A DNA stretch of 64,000 nucleotides from Stemphylium vesicarium (Eukaryota > Ascomycota > Dothideomycetes > Pleosporales > Pleosporaceae), in contig QXCR01000129.1 of NCBI GenBank assembly GCA_004380135.1, forward strand, positions 1 to 64,000, given 5' to 3'. Below are positions 35,420 through 46,485 of this stretch, piece after piece (positions within the stretch are counted from its first letter, which is position 1; every line of letters starts with the position of its first letter). The notes beneath the pieces are model-generated. The model was given only the letters and a program-made list of their open reading frames with translations. It did not search any database and was not told the origin of the DNA. Position numbers and translations under genes: made by a program.

Positions 35420-36361
35420 ATGCCTTTGCTCTCGGCTGCCAAAGCCCCAAACGAACGCCTCATTTTCGTAAAGAACGTCCCAACTTACGTTCCCGAAGAA
35501 GAGATTGCCGCACTTTTCGCTCCATACAATCCGATCAGTATTAAGAATGTATACAAGGATAGCAGCATCACCACGATCGTCGTCGCCTTTCGCTCGAAGC
35601 CGGATGCAGCGCGCGCTCAACACGAGACCGACAAGACCCGTCTAGGTAGTGCCGAGATCAAAGTTGAATTGTATGAGCAGCGGCGCTCGGTGCGTTATAT
35701 CAGGGACCAAGGGCAGGCGAATCGGGCTTCAATCAGTCCCGAGAAAGAGCAAAACGAGCAACCCGGACACCTAGGGTCGGAAGGCGACTCACCGAGTTTC
35801 CCGCCTCTACCTCCCGTTCCTGACAAATCACACAACGCAGTTCTGCAGACTAACACATGGGCTCACATCGTGGGTACTACTCGAGCTGCCCGCACCGCTA
35901 CCAAAGCACCACCCCCACTACCAGTCCCAGCAACCCCCACCAAAGCAACCGCTACTGATCAACCCACCAATCTACCCCCCACACCCACCGCAATACCCTA
36001 CATCCCCATCGCCGTCCCCCGCAAACTCTTCGCCCCAACCACTCCCGGAGCACCACCACACCCCCAAACCGACTCATCATCCCCCACCGGCGGCGCCGTC
36101 CATTCCCTCGGCGCCTCAACTCCAGACGCCATACCCGTGCTCTCACCAGCCACACTCCTCTCACCCAGCATCCAACTGAGGCCAGAAACGGCATGGGAAT
36201 ATAAAATTAGACGCTGGGGCGAGATTGTGGGCTGGGCAAGGAGCAACAATACCGCGCTTGGTGAGGCGAATGCGCCGGTTGGGCCGCTGGAAACGACGTT
36301 GAGGATAAGGGAGAGGCATTGTCGGGATTGTGTGTTTTGTATGAAGAGGGATGGGCGGTAG
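35420..36361 (+). CDS. RRM-domain protein with disordered Pro-rich region
   Basis: A 313-residue single-exon protein. Residues 12-90 look like one RNA recognition motif: RNP2-like LIFVKNVP near the start, then PEEEIAALFAPYNP (helix 1), TTIVVAFRSKPDAARAQ (RNP1-like strand and helix 2) and IKVELYEQRR. RNP1 is weak, lacking the usual aromatic pair. Residues about 115-245 are Pro/Thr/Ser-rich and very C-rich at DNA level (35900-36100). The end has an ordered segment (AWEYKIRRWGEIVGWARSN) and a short Cys motif (HCRDCVFC), which might bind zinc. RNA binding is inferred; the specific role is unknown. Confidence 0.75.
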   Translation: MPLLSAAKAPNERLIFVKNVPTYVPEEEIAALFAPYNPISIKNVYKDSSITTIVVAFRSKPDAARAQHETDKTRLGSAEIKVELYEQRRSVRYIRDQGQANRASISPEKEQNEQPGHLGSEGDSPSFPPLPPVPDKSHNAVLQTNTWAHIVGTTRAARTATKAPPPLPVPATPTKATATDQPTNLPPTPTAIPYIPIAVPRKLFAPTTPGAPPHPQTDSSSPTGGAVHSLGASTPDAIPVLSPATLLSPSIQLRPETAWEYKIRRWGEIVGWARSNNTALGEANAPVGPLETTLRIRERHCRDCVFCMKRDGR

Positions 36362-36688
36362 AGGGGTTGAACGTAGGATGAGGAGGGGGATGGGAGTAGC
36401 GGAGTGACTTTTGTTTTGAGGTTGAGGATTGGGATGGATGATTAGTTTTGGAAGTTGGGGAGTATACGCAGTGCCTTCAGATTGACGTCGTTTCGATTTC
36501 AAATACTAGAGTCTCCCATGAGCTTTTCTCTTTGGCTCTTATTGCTTACTGCTCTTTTCTAACTTGTATTAGTTGGACTCTGCACTCATGTGTGATCATC
36601 TTATTTGCGGGCTCTTTCCTTACATAAGCTAGAGCGACGTCTCGTCACAATAATGGATTCCTTCTCCTACCCTGAATCTTTTTTCTGC
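36362..36688. other. Intergenic between the RRM gene and the NLR relic
   Basis: About 330 bp of AT-rich 3' flank; nothing recognised. Confidence 0.5.
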
Positions 36689-39600
36689 TCATTTCACAAG
36701 CAGATGCTTTGTATGAGGTGATTGCTGGTGGAACACAGGATCATGCATATAATAGTCGCTTTCGATCAACCAAGTCTCGAGATGCACATCAGAACCACTA
36801 ATTGCTAGGGTCATGTACAGTGGTGTTGTTCCCTCGCTGTGAGCATCGATGGGGTTGGTAAGTGTAGCTGTTGTAACAGAAAACATGCATCCTGGTCGTT
36901 CAATTTTTTCCCTTGTGGCGCTACAAGAATAGATTACAGGATAGTTCAGCATGGATTTGTAGTTGCATTCACTTCATGACTGTGGTACCGGGCTAGGCGC
37001 GCCTCTTCATATCGCTCTGTACAACAGACCCCTTAAGAAGGTCTCCTGCACTGGTACGTCACTCTGAAGAATGGCAATTGGCATATGCTGATTTTATTCC
37101 TGTCATCGTTCGTTCCTGCTTCGTGGAAGTTACTTCATGCAGTACCAAGACAGGTTTAAGAGGCACAGGCGCGATATTTATATGTTGTATCTCCTTTCAC
37201 AGCCTCTTCATGTGAGCCAAGATACTGAAGGTATGGTTGCATGGGTTGTGGGCTATATTACGTATGGACTGTATGCGCTAGGGCTTCTGTGGAATTGTTC
37301 TTGTACGAGCGGGAAATCCATTCAAGTACCGGTACAACCAAAAGATCACATACCCAATATCCAGCTAAACGTAATGAAATACGAACAATTTTGGAAATGC
37401 AATTTCCTAAAGGTGAAGTAGTCACAGTCCATCCCAAGACGTCTTTGTATCCGTTGCATGCACAACGACTTTCTGGGATGAGATTTGCTACGTAAACCCG
37501 AGGTCGAATTTACAAATAGACAGAGTGCACATCTGCGTCATGGCACCCAATTCAGCAGTCTAGCAGCCGCTGTCCCTCCATGTGCTCGAGTCGTGGTTGC
37601 GAAGTCCTTGCACTTTGTCGTCGACGGTAGACGGCCATTGAAGCGCAAGTATAGCTTCAATCGTCGCGACATCTCTTGTAATCGCATCCGTCAGAATGTC
37701 CAAAATCTTCAAATTTTTGCCCGAATTTGCGATGAAGGCTTCGTAGAGCGGTGATAGGCGGACGACGAGGTCCGGATCCCCGACCATGGTTGCCCACAAA
37801 AGAAGATGATATCCTGCAGATTCCACGATCCGTATGTCAAATCCCTTGCCATAAGTTTCCCACATATCACAGAACTCTCTGTTGACAACCCCAACTGAGG
37901 ATAGGGAAGGTGCGGGGGACAAGGTCAAAGCAGTCATCTCTAGTCTCGTACTAATGTCAGCAAGCTCCCCCGACAATTCGAGTACGTCGACATATAAGAT
38001 GTGACGAATGCGCTCATATGCGGAACGAGATCCGAGTCTTGCCAGTGTCCAGTCGTCTACGGGAGGTACACAAGGCCAGTATTGTCCTGCGGCTCGCCAC
38101 CGTCCAAGTACGCCGCAGATGGTTTGGACACGAAATCCCCTCGATAGCAAAATCAATCCAAGAGCCCGCTGCACGATCAGATTCTTGACCACTAAGATAT
38201 CCAGCAGGTAGTAAGAAGAAGCTTCCATCCTAGAAATGCAATGATCTAGGAGGAACAGAAGTTCCCACTCGAAGTTTGGGAGGCGGGTTCCGAATAGCTG
38301 GCATCGCGATAGATTCAGAATGACGCTATCTACTAGATGTGCATGTTGTGCCGCATGAATTTCCATATCTAGCATCAACTTGAGATCATTTTCTGTCAGA
38401 GGATTTTCGCAGTATCGTTCAGTCATGTATGAGATGATAGGTTCGAAGTCATTGTGGAGAGCGATCTTAAAATTGTCAAGTAAGATGTCTTGCCAGCTAA
38501 CATCAGTTTCGCACCAAAGTTGATATTAGGTTTCGAGGAATTCCAGCAGTGACTCGATGCTGCCACTGCCACGCGCGTCAAGGAAATCGAAAGCGATACT
38601 CTGCAATAGTTCTCTGTTCCATCTCTGTCTCGACATCTTTGTCCATGATGCGGGATCTTGAGAGGTCGGTATTTGTTGGAGGAATTGCTCTAGCAAGAAT
38701 GCATATGCAGACAATTAGAGGTACTCGCTATGCAGGTCCTTTGAAAGTCGCTGTGCTCTGACACACCTGAAATATCGATACACACTATCTTCTTCCACAA
38801 GTGTCAGGAGAGACCCTATGGCGTATCTGAAGGCCCAGGAATTTATCCGGATAATGTCTTTATCGCGGAGGTTGAGGGTTTCATCAAAGCGGTTGTGTAG
38901 CTCTTCGGTATCCAGGGCCTCAATTGCAGATTCGTGTATCGATTGATAGACTTTCCCGTTTCACGGCCGATGTTCGAAACCCAATTGGCGGTATAGGGCA
39001 ACATGTTTAAATTTTTCCGAGCACATTGACGTAGGTCTAATTCCAATTGTATGTGCTGGCCAATGTTCGACAAAGTATCCAAGAAGTGTAAACTTCTGAC
39101 GGAGACTGTGATGTGGCCCTGATGGTACTGGCAAAGCAAGACTCGTGAGTTTCAATGATGGTGATTGTCCAGATTTTCGCCATGGCCGTGCCCAAGAAGC
39201 GATTTGCCGGACACCCTTGACGAAGGGAACTGATCCCCAAACGATTTGCTCAGCGGACTTCCGATGTAGCTGCAGCGGTTCAATAATCCTGGCAATTTGA
39301 GCTCCAAAGTCTGAGAAGGAGAGATAGACGAGACAAATCTCGCCTATGCGCTCGTTGGGGTCTCGAAGATCCACGTAACACGCCAAGGTTTGTATACGGT
39401 TGATAGTTGCTTTGTGGAAGTACTGCTTAACTGTGTGGTGGTCAAATGTCACAGTCCCATCTTCTTCATTGTAGACAACGAGATTGCCACAGTCACTCAC
39501 AAGCATTTGTCCCGTGTTGCGAGCTATGCGTTCAATGTGAAGATGGGTATCTGTGGGCTCTAAAACCACCGCCTCCTCGAGCTCTTCAATCTGTAGTGGA

Positions 39601-41436
39601 CGGCGTGCGCCTGAAACCTAGCAAAAAACTTGGCCCAAAGACACTAAAGGCCTGTGAGTATAGCATTCTAAACTTGTGCGACGATGATCTTAATCTTTCT
39701 TATCGTGGCTGAGACTGACGCTACCCAAATGGAAACTCCATAGGGTCGGTTGGCACGCTGGTAAAGGTCTTACATGCCCTGGGCCCGGCTGACCAGCGAT
39801 TGTATCACCTACTGTCTCAATCTGTCGTTGTCGGACAAGTAGTGAGGGTTCTCAAGCTGCTTGATCTGGTCGTTGATGTACAAAACGATGTCGTGCTCGA
39901 TACACGATGTTGAGATATGTAATGTACTGTGTGGTCTTATCGCTTTCTTTATGCGGAGCTCTTCAGGGCGGCTATCAAGGAAGACCTTAGCTGAGAACTG
40001 TATGTCCTTGAGCATCTGCTCCACAAGCGCCAGCATTTCAGTTTGGCCGTCGTGATCAAGCTCATCGACCCCTTCGAGAATCAGGTACGTTGTGCCAAAC
40101 TCTCGGAATAGCTGCAGTAGGTATTCACGAACTACTGGCAACCGAGGTAATGGTTTTCCTTCCTGAAAGGGACAATCAAAACGATCATCAAAATATTCTA
40201 ATGGAAGGCGTTCCAGCGTTTGCTTGACCAGCGAAGCTACTATGTGGATTGGCTGGAGGGAGGCGTGATCGGCATAGTCGCAGTAATAGTAGCAGAGTAT
40301 TGACTTTAGGGATAATGAATCCAATATGTGATCCACAATACTTGCAGCTATCACTGATTCTCCTGATCCAGGTAGCCCATAGCAACAAAAGCAAGCGGAC
40401 GCGCCGTGTATGTTCCAGGATGTATATTGAGGCGTAGTCAGAACCCAGCTGGTCGTACCTTCATGTCGAGCATTCCAGAATATCGCGTGTTTTCCGATGT
40501 AGTTCACCGCTGGTAGTGCTGAAAGCGTTTGATGGCGCCTTCTGAGCTTTTCGTTCCTGAGCATTAAAGCTTGGTTGGCTAGTTCAATTTCCCGGCTAGG
40601 AGCAGACTCGATAAAATGTGCGAGGCGAGCTTCCTTCTCGACCTGCTTGGAGTGCTTTCGAAATGTGAGCAACCGATTGTTGAAGTCATAGCCTACAGGT
40701 TTCAGGCGCTCCGCAACACGATCGAGAGAGGCACTGTGGGCATGTCAGGTTCCGTTGAATGCCTGATGCCCAGCGAACTTACGTAATGAACTTCGTGTAC
40801 GCAGAAGAAAATTCTTCATACTTGTGCAGAAGCTAAGGACTTCAAGATATGCGTTGGATAAAGAATAGAGCAGACGCTCGTGGTTATGAAAGAATGCTTG
40901 GTAGATACGGAATCGTTGAAGTACATTGCCAATCTGCGCGAACATATCAACCATACGTTCTTGGAACTTTCCTGCTTCGCTGACGATCTGTTGCCCGTGG
41001 TCAGTGGTCAGAACATTAGACAACGAACTCGGGAACGCTGCATCAACACATTTACAGGCTCTCCGGGAATGATGGGAATATAGCACCTCTCCACCTCCAT
41101 CTCGTGACAATGAAAAGAGATACCCACATGAAGTATGCTCCGTATACTGCCCCAGATTGGGCTTAGTATCAGGCCGTAGGTGTTCGCAAACACGTCGAAA
41201 GCTTTCCCATATTCCTCCACCGCCTCAACCAGTGGAGATATGCGCTCTTGCAGTAGCCAAGTCCTGCTACCATGAGCATATTTCTTTTGTGCATTACCTG
41301 CATCGTAGAATAGATTCTCGGGAGTAGCATCCTTGAACCGTTTCGTTTCTTCCTAAGATAAGCCTTGTAAGAACCGAGCCTTGGCATTTTCCCAAGGCTG
41401 GGTCGGGATAGGTATTGCTGTGCGAATATTCGACAT
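36689..41436 (-). pseudogene. Decayed fungal NLR: DUF7708-like, NACHT, ankyrin-like
   Basis: The order matches fungal STAND/NLR proteins, linked to non-self recognition. Start ATG at 41436. An N-terminal DUF7708-like domain follows (QPWENAKARFLQGLS, then EYGKAFDVFANTYGLILSPIWGSIR). An intron 41127-40988 (GTGGGT..ACAG) joins to SEAGKFQERMVDMF. The NACHT core lies at about 40672-39812, with Walker A GLPGSGES (40378-40355) and Walker B LILEGVDELD. A winged-helix-like part follows at 39569-38961 (GQMLVSDCGNLVVYNEEDGTVTFDHHTVKQY), then a C-terminal repeat region at 38426-37560. An ankyrin-like remnant is at 36952-36689 (AHSEGTTPLYMTLAIS). Damage: TAG at 41355-41353 and at 39811-39809, a TAA shortly after, a phase-breaking 49-nt candidate intron at 40782-40734, and Walker A Lys changed to Glu. 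It is very probably non-functional. Confidence 0.8.
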
Positions 41437-41665
41437 TCTAAAGAACGCACTGAGCAGACATGATCAGAAAGGTTTGAGGCAATGGGAACTCGCATTATTA
41501 GACACAATAAGCGGGTTGGCGGGGGACTGTGTGATAGAGGCATTTTTGGGGGCTTAGCGCGACTCCTCAGCCCCAGGTTACTGTGCCAGTCCGCTCCATT
41601 GATGGCGTCCAGTGAGCGACTAGCGCGGAGACGTTGTGGATTCTATCCAGCAAGTAAACGCTATA

Positions 41666-42686
41666 TCACCCCACCATTGCATTGAAAGCCTGACTGATGG
41701 TGGCAAAGTCTTCTGGGCGTGACACTGCCCACTCGCGAACCTTGCGGGTGCCTTCCAGATCCATCTGCATATGTTGGTTCGAGGTGGACCCGTTCAATAC
41801 CATAGCTCCCTGGTCTATGACCAGAGCATACAGCGCAACTGGAATCTCGACATGAGTTGCTCGAGCGAGAGCAGCGACCGGTTTTGATCTCAGAAGAGCG
41901 GGGTTTCCAGTCAAAGTCCAAAAAGACTGATACATGATGCCGCGTTCTCTGCAAAATGTGCGCAGCAACACATCGTAGCCAGTGTGCGGGTAGAAGCGAT
42001 TTTGAACAACTGCTGGTTTGACTTCCGCGTTCTCATAAATCGCTTGTAGGACTGCAGGGGTCACGTTCGAGATTCCAAGTGTGCGGATTTGGTGAGGCAC
42101 GTAAGACTCCAGGAGCTTCCAAGCTTGGAGCGTCTGCTCAATTGTAGGAAGCGGCGAGTGAAGAAGTAGACAGTCGACATAGGACTTATCAGCCGACAAT
42201 TTATCTTGTCGCAGGTTCTTCAAAGATGATGCGACGGAGGTATGAATCTGAGTGTCCAAGGGTGCTTCGGGGTCATAGGGCATGTTGCTAAGGTCTTGTC
42301 CGGCAGGGGTTGTATACTTTGTCTGCAACTAGACCGAGTCAGCATTGAGTGATTGAGGAGCTGAAAATGCGTACATAAAGTTCATCTCGCTTCAAGACGC
42401 CTTCTGTGAACGCCTCGCGGATCGCCTCGCCTACCAACGCCTCCTGGTAATGACGTGGCTGTGCAGCAGTATCCACACGTCGAAACCCAGCCGCCAATGC
42501 CTCCTTCACCAGCCTCTTCGTCTGGCCTTTCTTCCAGGCAGTGCCATAGATGAATGCGGGATTATCGTCGTATAGGCGTGACACGCCTTGATTGGTCGAA
42601 ACGGAAGCCATGGCGCGGTGGAACACTCTGGGCTTACACGTAGCTGACGTGTGAGCAACTTTGTATGAAGGCGTTCTGAAGGCCAT
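41666..42686 (-). CDS. Aldo/keto reductase, second subgroup
   Basis: Two exons: 42686-42375 and 42328-41666. The 46-nt intron (GTACGC..TCTAG) joins RDELY to LQTKYTT. From the ATG at 42686 the product has 324 residues; from the next in-frame ATG (42611) it has 299, closer to the family norm. In the shorter numbering D47 and Y55 (RRVDTAAQPRHY), a lysine in LQTKYT and a histidine in LLLHSPL form the tetrad. The extra 25 residues are basic and lack acidic residues, so they could be a mitochondrial presequence. The tail is short (QHMQMDLEGTRKVREW) and NADPH binding is assumed. The substrate is unknown. It is divergent from riboflavin kinase across 273 bp. Confidence 0.88.
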
Positions 42687-42959
42687 GTCAATCCGCCAAA
42701 GTAGCGATCAGAAGTTGCAGGCCCTTGACATGGCCACATTCCGCAGGGACGACGGTACCTGAGTATGACTAAGCAGTAACAATGACGCTTGCCAATTGAC
42801 ACTAGCCCCACGATGCATTCCGATCGGACCCTCCAGCATCCCGACCAGAAAGTACTCGAAGCCTAACAATTCACACCACATCTTCCGATAACGACCACCT
42901 TTTCGCCAACCTTACTCTTCACACCTCTTTCTAAGGTATACAATCCTCAAAAAAACACA
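42687..42959. promoter_or_regulatory. Bidirectional promoter (AKR / riboflavin kinase)
   Basis: 273 bp between two divergent start codons (348 bp if the shorter AKR start is used). CT-rich stretches precede the riboflavin kinase ATG. No specific motif is claimed. Confidence 0.45.
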
Positions 42960-43769
42960 ATGGGACGTCCAGATGGTCCTCGCGACCCTATCGCCGGTCC
43001 CGACACACCTCAACCACCGTTTCCGCTCAAGCTCCGAGGTCCCGTAATCAAGGGTTTTGGGCGCGGAAGTAAAGAGGTACATATTCACAGCACCAAAACA
43101 CACTCCACCAACCCCCCAATTGACATTGCCTGAAATTGCAACATGCATAAGTAGCCTGACCTGGAATCAAAACATCCACTAACCATCCTCCAGCTAGGCA
43201 TCCCCACCGCCAACATCCCCCTCTCCGGCCTTTCCATCGGCGGCAACGACTCTCTGGACTCCGGCATCTACTACGGCTGGTGCACACTCGACCAATCCAC
43301 CATCCCCTCGCAAACCAGCGCATCAAGCATCCCCAGCGCAACCTCCGACACCTCCATTCCTACTCAATCATCCAACCACGCTGTCGCGGATCTCGAATAC
43401 TCATCCGCATCGCCCACCTCCAACACAGTGTACCCGACCGTGCTCTCCATCGGCTACAACCCATACTACAAAAACGAGAAGCGCAGCATCGAGATTCATA
43501 TCCTGCACAACTTCGACAAGGACTTTTATGGCGCGGAGCTGAGTCTCATGATATTGGGGTTCATACGGCCGGAGTACGATTATGTGAGTAAGGAGGCGTT
43601 GGTCGAGGATATCAGGGAGGACATTCGCGTTGCACAGAGGAGTTTGGCGAGGGAGAAGTACGAGGCGTGGAAGGAGGACGAGTGGTTACGAGGGGGTGAG
43701 GGAAGCAATGTGAGGTGGGACCAGGCGGGGCAGAAGGATGGGATTGCTGTTAGTCAGATGATGAACTGA
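42960..43769 (+). CDS. FMN1: Riboflavin kinase
   Basis: A 230-residue enzyme from two exons: 42960-43076 and 43194-43769. The 117-nt intron (GTACAT..CTCCAG) joins GRGSKE to LGIPTAN. It phosphorylates riboflavin with ATP to make FMN, the cofactor step before FAD synthesis. Family motifs in order: [20 protein letters not shown] (nucleotide and flavin loop, about 28-46), DSGIYYGW, SIGYNPYYKNEKRSIEIHI and the C-terminal FYGAELSLMILGFIRPEYDY, followed by the helix with EDIREDIRVAQ. A Ser/Thr-rich insertion of about 40 residues (about 43291-43425) is typical of fungal versions. The protein looks complete and essential. Confidence 0.95.
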
Positions 43770-44254
43770 GGTTAAGAGGGTGAAACTATGGCACGAACAC
43801 CTCATTAATGCATAGCGATATCCATCCACCTTTTTTATGATTATCAATGAAATAGAATTCCAAATGTGTACCCAGTCTAGAAACGACTCAATGTGTGAAA
43901 CCATCGTGCGCTCAGTCGGCGACTCGTCTACCCCCATAGCGCCCGCCTTGATCAACGCCAAAGAATCAACACGCCTATTCCCGAAGAAAAAGAGAGCCTA
44001 TTATGCCGATTTCCTTATTCCCAATGCCCAAGCCTCTGGTGACGCTATCAGGTATCCATGCATGTGCACCGTTGTGAAAGAGAAAACCAATCGGAATCGA
44101 AAGACAGACAAAAAAACAAAACTAAAGCACTTTTTCACATCCGGCCTGTAAACACGAGTCCACCCAGCATGAGCATTCGACGTATATTCCCCCCTTGGCA
44201 TTACCGACATTGCAAATGTGGGATATGGGAAGCAATAGCAAACCTCATCAAAGC
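43770..44254. other. Convergent intergenic region (FMN1 / acuK)
   Basis: 485 bp between two 3' ends. Nothing recognised. Confidence 0.5.
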
Positions 44255-46485
44255 TCATTGCAGACCTTTATCCAACACGGGCATAACCTACACCCTCGTT
44301 AGTACTTTGTCAAAAACATGTAGTGAGAATCAGAGTCAAACTTACACTCATACAAACAAGCACCGGCATATCAAAGATATCGCGCTTGATATGCCACCAA
44401 ATCATACAATCAACCATGCCGTTCTTAGCACCTAGTCGCTGCATCGCACTCTCACCCTGATGCACAGCACCCCCCTCCATCTTGACAAGCGGATCAGACT
44501 TTGCGTCATGACCTGCATTCGCACTCTTCATGTCCTGCAGACGGTCAATGTCGGCTTTGGTCTGGTACCTCAGCATGTTGACGCGCTGCGAGGCGTACCC
44601 GCGGGGGTCCTGGTAGCAGAGTTCCGAAAAGTGCTGAAGGAACTCAAGGGCAGATCTTGCGTCCATAAGCTCGATGATGTTGACGCTAGGGGTAGCGGTC
44701 TCGCTGTCTTGGGCGGAGAGATTGGGGGTTGTATTTTGCGTAGATGCTTCGGTTTCGTTTGCGTCGCGGTTGGCGCCTGTGTTTACGTTTTGGTTGGGCT
44801 CGTGGCCGAGGAGGACTTCGCGCTTCCAACCGGTGAGGATGGTGAACTCCTTGTTGATACCGACGATTTCGCCCGAACGCCGGCATATTAGGAATGGGGT
44901 ACCGACCTCGGCGAAATGCTCTTGGAGCGTCATTAGATGGCGCTGAAGACCCATTTCTTGGTGTATCAGATCGTCTCTGTTGAGTTCTTCACGCACTTGA
45001 AGAAGCACTGGCCGGTAATTTTGCAGGTATTGTTGCGCTTTTGCAACCCATGGTCTTGAGTACTTTTTGTCAATCAATTGGTAGAGCCTATGGTAGCCCT
45101 TGACATAATCATAGGGCTTTGTGATGCCTTGGTAGACACTTTTGGTATCGCGTTGGCGTTTGCGGATGCCATTGGCGTGTATCGATTGCAGGCCATTGTT
45201 CGGGGGTCGGTTTTCTTGTTGCGATCGATTTACTAAAGGCGAACGTTGTGCGTGCGGTCGGTGGGGATTAGCAAAAAATGTCGCAGTTGCTAGCGGGTTA
45301 TCACCCTCGAATGTAGAGGCATCGGTTGATGCCGGGCTTGCGGTAGAATGTGTAGCAGGCCCTTGTCCAATAGCGAACGCGTGAGGACCGTTGATGCTGT
45401 CGCTCCGATGGCCGTTGTGTTCGTGATTCGGACCGACGGAGGCGTTGTTCGGTGTATGAACATGCATGCTACCTTGTCGCGAGTGCGATTCCTGCCACTC
45501 TCCCGATGGAAGGCCGTTCGGACCGAATGCCATTGCGGCTGCCGCATTGTTCTGATCCGCGTAGCCCGAAGGCAGTGGTTGATTGTACATGTTCACGGGG
45601 CCATTCATCGTGTTCATCATTCCGTTGTCGTGCGGGGTTTCCACTGCGCCCGATGACATGTGGCCCAGCATGCCGAACTCTAGCGCGCCATAGTGGTTCC
45701 CAAAGTTGAGACTTGAAATGTCGAAGTTGAAGAGGGCTGGATCGCTTGGGTCGAACAACGGTCCAAACTGCTGCTGCATTTGACTTTGCTGACCTTGGGA
45801 CATTGTGCTCGGGGCATTTTGCACCGAGCCGTGGTGTGGTTGGTTGAAAGGCGGAGATATTGGCGACTGTTGGTTGTTGAAGCCACGGGTATCTTGAGAG
45901 ACCGGTAGCTGACCCTGTATTGAGTGGGGTGGATAGAATGCGCCCGGTTGAGCTTGAGTGTACATGTTGCTTTGCGGGGAGACGGCGACTGGCTGCGTAT
46001 CTTGGCTCGGAATGGGAGTCGGGCGGTTTCCGTTCATGTATGGGTAGTGGCCACCCACTCCGGGCATGAGAGCGCCATCGGGCGCATCGTGTAGGTACTT
46101 GGCCTTTTTGCGCACACCGTCCATGCAGTGATCTTGGAGACCTCGCTTGATGCAGCGATTGCAGGGCCTCTCGTCGCCTGTTGTCGTGGTTAGCGTCAGA
46201 TGTTGCAATAGTTGACCATGATGCATAGGCCAATACGGCAAACGCAAAACGTCGGTACTCACCACAAGTCAGATGGGCTCGCTGGCAGGCGAAACATGCC
46301 CTCCGCGCCTTCTTACGTCGCGGTCGCAGAGGATCTTTGGCATTGGGCTTGCCGTTGGTGGGCTTCTGGGTGGGCGAGCCATGGCCATTCTGGCGGTCGT
46401 TGGCTTGTTCGGCAGCCATTTCGTCGTCCAGATCACTCCGGTACTCCGGCGAGGGAGAGGCATCTTCGGCGTCTGGGGTGGTCAT
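44255..46485 (-). CDS. acuK: Zn2Cys6 activator of gluconeogenesis AcuK
   Basis: A 695-residue transcription factor from three exons: 46485-46263, 46177-44346 and 44287-44255. The introns are 85 nt (GTGAGT..ACAG) and 58 nt (GTAAGT..TACTAAC..GTAG); the last coding exon is 33 nt (VMPVLDKGLQ). Cys 64, 67, 74, 80, 83 and 92 form C-x2-C-x6-C-x5-C-x2-C-x8-C, the fungal binuclear zinc cluster, preceded by the basic RPRRKKARRA. KYLHDAPDGALMPG follows, a hallmark of the AcuK/ERT1 group. The middle is Gln/Asn/Ser-rich; the C-terminal third holds a PAS-like domain (GTPFLICRRSGEIVGINKEF). In Aspergillus AcuK, with AcuM, switches on gluconeogenic genes such as PEP carboxykinase. The 1.7 kb upstream lacks other genes, so its regulatory region may be long. 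Confidence 0.93.

Noticed and set aside
41353..41355. TAG in the NLR N-terminus as a 3' splice site (CTTATCTTAG|G)
   Set aside because: The sequence before it (PWENAKARFLQGLS) fits the conserved domain start, so removing it would delete real coding sequence.
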